Part shown: positions 7,150-13,743 of the stretch, one piece after another
Position numbering within the stretch: position 1 is the stretch's first letter
Layout of the letters: the number at the start of each line of letters is the position of its first letter
Source of the DNA: CAYNEO01 sp964396245
GTDB lineage: Bacteria > Zixibacteria > MSB-5A5 > GN15 > FEB-12
Length of the DNA: 27,739 bases
Assembly (NCBI GenBank): GCA_964396245.1
Contig: CAYNEO010000042.1
Span: forward strand, 1-27,739
Reading direction: 5' to 3'
The notes under the pieces: model-generated
Database searches by the model: none
Seen by the model: the letters and a program-made list of their open reading frames with translations, nothing else
Told to the model about the DNA's origin: nothing
Program-made: the position numbers and the translations under genes

Positions 7150-7623
7150 ATGCCGAACGAGAATGACTACATCAAGATGGTCGCCAGGAACCGTAAGGCT
7201 AAGCGTGACTTCGAGATAACAGACACCTTCGAGGCCGGTATCGAGTTGAAAGGCAGCGAGGTGAAGTCCATACGGGAAGGAAAGGTGAATCTGGCCGACG
7301 CCTATGCCGTCGTGAAAAACGGCCAGGTAATCCTAAAGAATCTGCATATATCGCCTTACAAAATGGCGACCCAGGAGATTCTTGACCCTGTCCGCGATCG
7401 GCGACTCCTGCTGCACAAGCGGGAGATCCGCAAGCTGGCGGTAAAAACCGAACAGCGCGGCATGACCCTCGTGCTCCTCTCGATTTACTTCAAAGGTAAA
7501 GTGGCCAAAGCCGAACTGGGGCTCGGGGTGGGGCGTAAAAAGTATGACAAGCGGGAGGCTATTGCCAGGGCAGAAGCCAACCGGCGAATGCAACGTGCCG
7601 TGAGAAAAGAACAAAAAAACTGA
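7150..7623 (+). CDS. smpB: SsrA-binding protein SmpB
   Basis: Binds tmRNA and delivers it to stalled ribosomes for trans-translation. The 157-aa length fits the family. The OB-fold core shows the SmpB signature near the N-terminus (NRKAKRDFEITDTFEAGIEL, GSEVKSIREGKVNLADAY), then HISPY and KREIRKLA, and the basic C-terminal tail (GRKKYDKREAIARAEANRR) that becomes helical in the ribosomal mRNA channel. The start at 7150 is chosen because MPNENDYIKM matches family N-termini; a TTG at 7114 would add 12 atypical residues and overlap the probable promoter. It overlaps the following amidase gene by one base (TGATG), so they form an operon. tmRNA itself (ssrA) was not found in the window. Confidence 0.95.
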   Translation: MPNENDYIKMVARNRKAKRDFEITDTFEAGIELKGSEVKSIREGKVNLADAYAVVKNGQVILKNLHISPYKMATQEILDPVRDRRLLLHKREIRKLAVKTEQRGMTLVLLSIYFKGKVAKAELGLGVGRKKYDKREAIARAEANRRMQRAVRKEQKN

Positions 7624-9131
7624 TGATACATAAAATCAGCTCCCCTCTGAAATACATCCTTGTCGCTGCCCTCCTTCTGTTCGGGGCCGGGTCTGCGCTG
7701 GCCGATGAGGTCCGCGTCAGTATCTCCGGGGGCTTTGATGAGATCGAAGCCTTCGACGATAACGACGTCACTTACATTTCCCTGTCCGAGTTGGCGGATG
7801 TACTCGGTGGCTCCCTTGACTGGGACGTGATCGGGTACAAGGTCAAGTACGTTCAGGAAGGGTTCCACTTCGACTTCGTCCTCCAGTCACCCTTCTTCAT
7901 CCTGAATGACACAACCTACAACCTGACGTACCAAACGCTGTATCGGAAGGGCAAGCTGTTCGTTCCGGCGAAAACGTTCATCCCTTTTCTGGACCGGGTC
8001 ACCGGCCAGAAGATCACTTGGGACAAGGGCTCCCGCACGGTTCGGGTCGATTCGGAGTATTTCAATGTTACCGACCTGTCGTTCGAGCCGAAAGCCAACG
8101 GGCTGTTAATAGAGATATTTCTCTCTACGTCATTGAATTACGACCTGTTTGTCACCGAGGGCAACTGGGTAAATATCTCCGTCCGCGACGGGCGGATCAA
8201 TATCCCGCGGCTGGTCTCGAAGCGCGACAGCCGATTCGCCTACCAGGTGAAATGTCACCAGATGCAGAACACCGGGCAGGTGTCGATACGCCTGAAACGT
8301 GACGCTAAGAATATTCATCACAAGCTCGTCTTTGATCCGCCGAGAATCCAGATTTCCATCACCGACAGCGATTTCGACATAGACACGGCCGCTCCCAAGC
8401 CGGCTATCGGGCCGGATAACAAGATCGACGTTATCGTTATTGACCCCGGTCACGGCGGCGATGATTACGGCGCCATCGGCAAAGGCGGCACGAAAGAAAA
8501 AGAGGTTGTCCTCAAGATCGCCAAGGAACTGGCCAGCCTTATCCGGAAGGACAAGAAGTTCAAGGTCGTCATGACTCGTGACCGCGACACTTATATATCT
8601 TTGGACAAACGGGCGGAGATCGCGAACAATGCCGGGGCCGACCTGTTTGTGTCCATTCATGTCAACGCCTCGCCGAAAAGATCTGTCCGCGGATGGAACG
8701 TCTTCTTCCTCGCCCAGGCCAAGAACGATTCCGCGCGAGCCGCCGCACAGCTCGAGAACAGTTTTTTCCTGCGCGAGATCAGTGTGCCCGAGCAGGCTTC
8801 AAACGACATCGAGGACGAGTTATATAACGATCCCATAGTCGGTATCCTGAACGAAATGATCATGACGGAATTCCAGACCGAGTCACACGATTTTGCCATG
8901 ATGGTCAACCGGGAGTTCCGGCGCAAACTGAAGATACCCGCCAGAGGCGTTGATCAGGCCGGCTTTTTCGTGCTCAACCGGGTGTTCACGCCTTCGGTGC
9001 TGATCGAGGCGGCCTTTATCTCGAATCCCGAAGAAGAGAGACTGCTGAACAAGGGGTCATACCAGAAGGATGTCGCCGAAGGGATTTACGACGCTATCAA
9101 ACGATTTAAGTCCGAGTATGAATCAGATTGA
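7623..9131 (+). CDS. N-acetylmuramoyl-L-alanine amidase (Amidase_3), periplasmic
   Basis: Zinc amidase that cuts the amide bond between N-acetylmuramic acid and the stem peptide, acting in septum splitting or wall turnover. The 502-aa product has a Sec signal peptide (residues 1-27, ending SALA), a copper-amine-oxidase-N-like domain (about 30-115, VTYISLSELADVLGG), an AMIN-like beta domain (about 145-245), and the catalytic Amidase_3 domain (about 268-498). Zinc ligands and catalytic residues are in place: H277 (DPGHGGDD), E292 (KEKEVVL), H346 (SIHVNAS), E462 (LIEAAFISN). About 360-420 is an insertion rich in charged residues, the position of the autoinhibitory helix in AmiA/B/C enzymes. It overlaps smpB by one base and precedes murI, linking wall hydrolysis with precursor supply. 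Confidence 0.92.
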   Translation: MIHKISSPLKYILVAALLLFGAGSALADEVRVSISGGFDEIEAFDDNDVTYISLSELADVLGGSLDWDVIGYKVKYVQEGFHFDFVLQSPFFILNDTTYNLTYQTLYRKGKLFVPAKTFIPFLDRVTGQKITWDKGSRTVRVDSEYFNVTDLSFEPKANGLLIEIFLSTSLNYDLFVTEGNWVNISVRDGRINIPRLVSKRDSRFAYQVKCHQMQNTGQVSIRLKRDAKNIHHKLVFDPPRIQISITDSDFDIDTAAPKPAIGPDNKIDVIVIDPGHGGDDYGAIGKGGTKEKEVVLKIAKELASLIRKDKKFKVVMTRDRDTYISLDKRAEIANNAGADLFVSIHVNASPKRSVRGWNVFFLAQAKNDSARAAAQLENSFFLREISVPEQASNDIEDELYNDPIVGILNEMIMTEFQTESHDFAMMVNREFRRKLKIPARGVDQAGFFVLNRVFTPSVLIEAAFISNPEEERLLNKGSYQKDVAEGIYDAIKRFKSEYESD

Positions 9132-9158
9132 TCCGCCGATGGCGGAACGGAGAAATAG

Positions 9159-9977
9159 ATGAATACGCCTATCGGTGTTTTTGATTCCGGGGTCGGCGGC
9201 CTGACTGTCGCCCGAGAGTTGTTCAGTATCCTGCCGTCGGAAGACGTCGTGTATTTCGGCGACGTTGGCCGCTATCCGTACGGCATTCGGTCCAAGGAAA
9301 TTATCACGAAATTCACAAAACAGGACATCCGCTTCTTGCTTGAGCACCAGGTGAAATTTATCATTTGTGCCTGCAACACGGCGGCATCGGTGGCGCTTGA
9401 TGATGTTCGAAAGGATTTCGATGTACCCATGGTGGGCGTTATCCGTCCGGGCGCCGAAGCGGCTGCAAATGTTACGAAAAACGGGCGGATAGGCGTGATC
9501 GGGACACACGCCACGATCAACTCCAATGCCTACGCCCGATTCGTGCACGAAATCGACGAAGATATCAAGGTGTTTTCACTGGCCTGTCCCCTGTTCGTCC
9601 CGCTGGCCGAGGAGGGGTATATCGAAAAGGAAGCAACCTACCTTATCGCCCGCGATTATCTGCAGACAATGCACGACGTCGAGGTGGACACGCTGATCCT
9701 CGGATGCACTCATTACCCGCTGTTGAAAAATGTCATCGCTGATGTCATGGGTGATAAGGTGACGTTGATCGACAGCGGCGAAGAGACCGCCAAAGCGGCG
9801 TTCAAGATGCTGGCCGAGCAGGGTCTGTTGTCGACAGATTCGACTCAGATTCCCGGTCCTGAGGGCGAACGCAAGTTTTATGTGTCCGATGTTCCGGAGA
9901 AGTTCTCTTTGGTTGCGACGCGGTTCCTGGGTCGTTCCGTGGACCGGATTACGCGTGTCGACGTGAGCGGATATTGA
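9159..9977 (+). CDS. murI: Glutamate racemase MurI
   Basis: Interconverts L- and D-glutamate, supplying D-Glu for peptidoglycan. The 272-aa length is normal. Both catalytic cysteines are present, C72 in CACNTAAS and C183 in LGCTHYPLL with adjacent H185; D9-S10 in GVFDSGVGGLTV is the usual substrate/proton-relay segment. The start has a Shine-Dalgarno-like GGAG nine bases upstream. A small hairpin (TCCGCC-GAT-GGCGGA, 9132-9146) lies in the 27-bp gap after the amidase. It is directly followed by rdgB, whose possible TTG start abuts its stop. Assignment is unambiguous. Confidence 0.97.
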   Translation: MNTPIGVFDSGVGGLTVARELFSILPSEDVVYFGDVGRYPYGIRSKEIITKFTKQDIRFLLEHQVKFIICACNTAASVALDDVRKDFDVPMVGVIRPGAEAAANVTKNGRIGVIGTHATINSNAYARFVHEIDEDIKVFSLACPLFVPLAEEGYIEKEATYLIARDYLQTMHDVEVDTLILGCTHYPLLKNVIADVMGDKVTLIDSGEETAKAAFKMLAEQGLLSTDSTQIPGPEGERKFYVSDVPEKFSLVATRFLGRSVDRITRVDVSGY

Positions 9978-9983
9978 TTGAAT

Positions 9984-10607
9984 ATGCAACTCGTACTGGC
10001 AACAAACAATAAAGACAAGATTCGCGAGATCAGAGATCTGCTCGACGACCTGCCGGTGACTATACTGACGGCGGAAGATTTCCTTGAATTTCCCGATCCC
10101 GAAGAAACCGGCACGACCCTCGAAGAGAATGCCGTTCTCAAGGCAAGGGTGATCTCCGAGTTTACCGATCTTCCGTCGCTCGCCGACGACAGCGGACTCG
10201 AGGTCGACGCTCTCGATGGCGCTCCCGGCGTGTATTCATCCCGCTTTGCCGGTGATGAAATCACCGACCGCAAAGTGACTTATCGCGACAACAACGCCAA
10301 GCTGCTCCGCTTGCTCCAGGGTGTTCCTGCTGAAAGGCGCACGGCGCGGTTTCGCTGCGTGATAGCGATTGCATGGAACGACAGCGATATTCAAACGGTA
10401 GAAGGCGTCGCCGAGGGAGTGATTACGGAAGACATCGCCGGGCGTGAAGGATTCGGATACGACCCGGTGTTCTATTACCCGCCGGACCAGAAACGCTTCT
10501 CTGAAATGTCCCTCGAGGAAAAAAACCTCGTCTCTCACCGAGGTAAAGCACTGCAGGAGGCCCGGACGTTGATTATTAACAAGCTGAATGAATCACGCGG
10601 GCTCTAG
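9984..10607 (+). CDS. rdgB: dITP/XTP pyrophosphatase (RdgB/HAM1 family)
   Basis: Hydrolyses non-canonical purine nucleoside triphosphates (ITP, dITP, XTP) to monophosphates, keeping them out of nucleic acids. The 207-aa product from the ATG at 9984 starts with the family pattern LVLATNNKDKIREI and contains SLADDSGLEVDALDGAPGVYSSR, FGYDPVFYYP and the C-terminal SHRGKAL. A TTG at 9978 would add two residues; the ATG gives the usual N-terminus. It lies six bases after murI, last gene of the smpB-amidase-murI-rdgB run; murI-rdgB adjacency is common in bacteria. A strong hairpin terminator follows. Confidence 0.96.
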   Translation: MQLVLATNNKDKIREIRDLLDDLPVTILTAEDFLEFPDPEETGTTLEENAVLKARVISEFTDLPSLADDSGLEVDALDGAPGVYSSRFAGDEITDRKVTYRDNNAKLLRLLQGVPAERRTARFRCVIAIAWNDSDIQTVEGVAEGVITEDIAGREGFGYDPVFYYPPDQKRFSEMSLEEKNLVSHRGKALQEARTLIINKLNESRGL

Positions 10608-10627
10608 CACCAACACCAGGCATAAAA

Positions 10628-10653
10628 AAAACGGCGCCGGAAGGCGCCGTTTT
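10628..10653. terminator. Bidirectional intrinsic terminator
   Basis: A perfect 11-bp stem (AAAACGGCGCC pairing with GGCGCCGTTTT) with a GGAA loop. It lies between the convergent rdgB and isocitrate/isopropylmalate dehydrogenase genes and has a T-run on the plus side and a long A-run (T-run for the minus strand) on the other, so it can serve both. Confidence 0.88.
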
Positions 10654-10676
10654 CATAGTTCTCTGTTCGGCAGCAG

Positions 10677-11795
10677 CTATAACTTCGCCGCCACTGCTTC
10701 CGCCACCTCGAGACTGGTGTTCGTGCCGCCCATGTCATAGGTGCGGACCTTGCCTTGTTCGATAACTTCGGCGAGCGCGCCCTCCAGCGATGCCGCCTTG
10801 TCCTTCTCTCCAAGCCAGTCAAACATAAGCTTCACCGAAAGCAGCATTGCCATCGGGTTGACTTTGTACTGTCCGGCATATTTTGGGGCAGAGCCGTGGG
10901 TGGGCTCGAACACAGCGTAATTGTCGCCGATATTGCCGGATGCGGCGAATCCCAGCCCGCCGACCAACTGGGCGCAGAGATCAGAGACGATATCGCCAAA
11001 CATGTTGGACGTAGCCAGCACCGAGTATATCTGCGGGTTCTTGATCAGCCACATGCACATGGCATCGATGTTGGTTTCCCAGAGGGCAATTCCCGGATAG
11101 TTCTTTGCCACCGCACGCGCGGTACGAACCATCAGACCCGATGTTTCCCTGATGACATTTGGTTTCTCAACGACAGTCACTGACTTACGGCCGTGGGTGC
11201 GGGCGTATTCGAACGCATCGGTGATAATATTCGTACAGCCCTTCCTGGTATTGATGCGCAGCGATACCGCCATTTCGTCGCCCGGGGTCGAGTCGAACCG
11301 CTTCATCTTCGGATTGTGCTTCTTGATCACGTCGCGAACTTCGTCGGGCATCGGGAAGAACTCGACGCCGCTGTACAGGTCCTCGGTGTTCTCGCGGAAC
11401 ACCACGATATCGATATCATCACGATAATTCAGCGGGTTGCCCTTGAAGGCCTTACACGGCCGGAGATTCGTGCGCAGGTTGAATTCCTGCCGAAGCCGTA
11501 CGATTGGCGATGAATAGACATGGCCCTTGCCCTGAAGCTCAGGGATCAGATCATTTTCCGCCTCTTCCTTGGGCAACGAGGTAATGGCACCGAACAGGGC
11601 ACAGTCGGTTTCTTTGAGCAGCCTGGTGGTCCGGTCCGGAAGCGGATTCGCCTCGGTCTTCCAGAACTCCCATCCGATATCTCCGTGGATGTACTCAGCA
11701 TCGAAATTGATCTTGTCCAGAACGATTTTTGCGGCTTCCATCACGTCGTTGCCGACGCCGTCGCCGGGCAACCAGGCAATCTTGTACTTCGCCAT
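10677..11795 (-). CDS. Isocitrate/isopropylmalate dehydrogenase family enzyme
   Basis: NAD(P)-dependent decarboxylating beta-hydroxyacid dehydrogenase of 372 aa, most likely isocitrate dehydrogenase. It opens with LPGDGVGNDVMEAA and has the substrate arginines in VRLRQEFNLRTNLRP, the catalytic Tyr region FRENTEDLYSGVE, the catalytic Lys in VEKPNVIRETSGL, the metal-binding Asp in SNMFGDIVSD, and GLGFAASGNIG. In the cofactor loop GSAPKYAGQYKVNP the K-Y pair corresponds to the NADP-determining Lys-Tyr of E. coli Icd, where NAD enzymes usually have Asp-Ile. The substrate-loop YSSPIVRLR differs from classical Icd and LeuB and is closer to the pattern seen in homoisocitrate-type enzymes, so substrate is not certain. 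It is last in a four-gene minus-strand run; a GGGAG precedes the ATG. Confidence 0.88.
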   Translation of the reverse strand: MAKYKIAWLPGDGVGNDVMEAAKIVLDKINFDAEYIHGDIGWEFWKTEANPLPDRTTRLLKETDCALFGAITSLPKEEAENDLIPELQGKGHVYSSPIVRLRQEFNLRTNLRPCKAFKGNPLNYRDDIDIVVFRENTEDLYSGVEFFPMPDEVRDVIKKHNPKMKRFDSTPGDEMAVSLRINTRKGCTNIITDAFEYARTHGRKSVTVVEKPNVIRETSGLMVRTARAVAKNYPGIALWETNIDAMCMWLIKNPQIYSVLATSNMFGDIVSDLCAQLVGGLGFAASGNIGDNYAVFEPTHGSAPKYAGQYKVNPMAMLLSVKLMFDWLGEKDKAASLEGALAEVIEQGKVRTYDMGGTNTSLEVAEAVAAKL

Positions 11796-11831
11796 AAAGA
11801 ATTACTCCCAGAGCACTATGAAGAAGAATGG

Positions 11832-12734
11832 TTAAATTCCAAAGGTTATGTTGACCAAATGTGTCGTTCCAAGGTTGTCGGAATATGGCACAAAGGCATA
11901 GTCGATGGCAAGGTTATATTGCGTCCAGTAGAAGGAAGCCCCGGCGGTGAAATTCTTGGTATCGTAGCCGGTCATATACCCTGCCCGAAGGCTGAGGTAT
12001 TCGTGAAGATTGGCTTCGGCGCCAAAGTGTGCGTGGGCCTTATCGTCAAGCACGACAATATCCATCGCGCCGAGATAGTCTTTGAAACGGTACGAGCCGC
12101 CGACACGGTACGTGGTCGGAAGCGAGATATATTCCGAGGTCTGGCCGCCGGGGAACCCCAGCCGGAAGTCGCTGCCAAAATTGGTCATCGAGGCGCCAAG
12201 GTTCAGCCCCGGTCGCACTGCTGCGATAATACCGAAATCCGCATTGAAAGCCGAACCCCGGTATGATTCGATCTTTTCCACAAACCACCCAATTCCGAAC
12301 CCGGCCGAGATCTTATCGGTAATTCGGTACGCCAATCCGCCCTTGAACGAAACATCGTGGGCGCTGAACAGGTCGGCCTGCGATGTAGGGTCCACCCTGC
12401 GCTCAAGATCGGAAACGGCGGCGTACTTGATCCCGCCGTGTAGAAAGAGCCGGTTCGTTGATCTGGCCGAGAAATATCCGGTCTCGAGGCGGATATTGTC
12501 CCAGTACTCGATATGGCCGAAGGATGCGCTAAATTTCGATGTTCCTGTGGCCCCGGCGGGGTTGTACACGGCCGACATGGGATCACCCTGAACCGATACG
12601 AAAGCGCCACCCATAGCAGCGGGTCGGGCGCCCACTTCCACCTTCATCAGGGCGAGGCCGTCCTGAGCCCTGGCCGCGGATACCGTAAACGCGATCCCGA
12701 TTATCAGGATGAGGATCAGTGACGTCTTCTTCAT
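11832..12734 (-). CDS. PorV/PorQ-like outer-membrane beta-barrel protein (copy 2)
   Basis: A 300-aa predicted outer-membrane protein with a Sec signal peptide (1-23, cut after ARA). The N-terminal motif VEVGARPAAMGGAFVSVQGD followed by VYNPAGATG is the hallmark of the PorV/PorQ (UPF0164-like) family. The rest is alternating amphipathic strands (FSASFGHIEYWD, GGIKYAAVS, AHAHFGAEANLHEYLSLRAGYM), ending with a barrel-type terminal strand. In Bacteroidetes, PorV carries type IX secretion substrates at the cell surface. Its start lies 14 bases after the stop of the similar upstream gene. Only a weak, distant AAGG precedes it, so coupling is likely. The specific T9SS role is inferred from the pair and their secreted neighbour. 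Confidence 0.82.
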   Translation of the reverse strand: MKKTSLILILIIGIAFTVSAARAQDGLALMKVEVGARPAAMGGAFVSVQGDPMSAVYNPAGATGTSKFSASFGHIEYWDNIRLETGYFSARSTNRLFLHGGIKYAAVSDLERRVDPTSQADLFSAHDVSFKGGLAYRITDKISAGFGIGWFVEKIESYRGSAFNADFGIIAAVRPGLNLGASMTNFGSDFRLGFPGGQTSEYISLPTTYRVGGSYRFKDYLGAMDIVVLDDKAHAHFGAEANLHEYLSLRAGYMTGYDTKNFTAGASFYWTQYNLAIDYAFVPYSDNLGTTHLVNITFGI

Positions 12735-12748
12735 CAGTTATTTTACCT

Positions 12749-13732
12749 TCAAAAGAGCAGATCGAACGAAAAGATGTGCTCGGATCCTTCATCGGCCTTG
12801 TCGGTCGAAAAGGCGTAATCCACCGCGAAGAGCCGCTTCCCGAATTTGAAGACGTAGCCGGTCCCGGCCGTGAGGCGTTTATCGCCGTACCCGCCGCGAA
12901 GGGCAAATTCCGGCGATATGAAGTACTCGGCCCCACCGTGGAATTCGGCTGCCTGCTTTTCGTTTTTCGAGAGGTCTGTTGTCAGCAACAACTTCTGCTC
13001 CAGAAAGCGCGCCGAGGCTCCAAGAGCAACTTCAATGGGGACCCTATCCTCCTGCACGTACCCCACATCGTCGGTCGTATATCGGATATTGTATTCCTGG
13101 CTGTTCCAGGGATATTTGACACTGATATGCTTGACCACCAAACCGATCTGTATATCCCGCACGGGCATGAACTCGCGCGTTTCGCGATTTATCAGTTCGT
13201 CGATGTGGAGCATTCCGCCGATGTCAAACCCGACCGAGGTGGCATTGACCTCGGGGAACCTGGCATAATAGAAGTGCAGTCGCCCACCAAGGGACAGGTA
13301 CTTTTCGAATCTCTTGGCAAAAATGACGGAAAAATCGTGATTGTTGAAACTGAAGTCACGATCAAGAGCATAACCGTCGGCATCGCGCGCCGTCACTGAA
13401 CCCGAACCGGCGTAAAGATAGCTGAAACCGAGTGTGGCCTCGCCTTCCACGGGAATGAGAAAATTGACATAGCCGAGTTTTCGGTCGAGCTGCATGGCGC
13501 GATACGAACTGGAAAACAGCAGCTGTTTTATTGCGGTCAATCCGGCCGGATTATACAGCACCCCCGCTCCGTCGTTGGAGACGGCGACATATGCCCCACC
13601 CAGAGCGGTTGGACGAGCCCCGATGGGTACCTGCAGAAAGGCGCCGGCATATCCGCCATCGCCGTCAGCCGCCAGAGCACCGGTGGTCAGTACGGCCAGT
13701 AATACCGCAACTACCAAACTATTTCGAATCAT
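12749..13732 (-). CDS. PorV/PorQ-like outer-membrane beta-barrel protein (copy 1)
   Basis: A 327-aa predicted outer-membrane barrel with signal peptide (1-21, MIRNSL...GALA). The family hallmark VPIGARPTALGGAYVAVSND plus VLYNPAGLTAI is closely comparable to that of the downstream protein, so the two are paralogues, but the barrel regions differ (here DRKLGYVNFLIPVEG, HFYYARFPEVNATSVG, EFALRGGYGDKR). The C-terminus HIFSFDLLF ends on an aromatic residue, as outer-membrane proteins often do. A good Shine-Dalgarno (GGAG six bases upstream) precedes it. It begins 11 bases after the stop of the secreted propeller gene. Confidence 0.82.
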   Translation of the reverse strand: MIRNSLVVAVLLAVLTTGALAADGDGGYAGAFLQVPIGARPTALGGAYVAVSNDGAGVLYNPAGLTAIKQLLFSSSYRAMQLDRKLGYVNFLIPVEGEATLGFSYLYAGSGSVTARDADGYALDRDFSFNNHDFSVIFAKRFEKYLSLGGRLHFYYARFPEVNATSVGFDIGGMLHIDELINRETREFMPVRDIQIGLVVKHISVKYPWNSQEYNIRYTTDDVGYVQEDRVPIEVALGASARFLEQKLLLTTDLSKNEKQAAEFHGGAEYFISPEFALRGGYGDKRLTAGTGYVFKFGKRLFAVDYAFSTDKADEGSEHIFSFDLLF

Positions 13733-13743
13733 CCATTTCTCCT

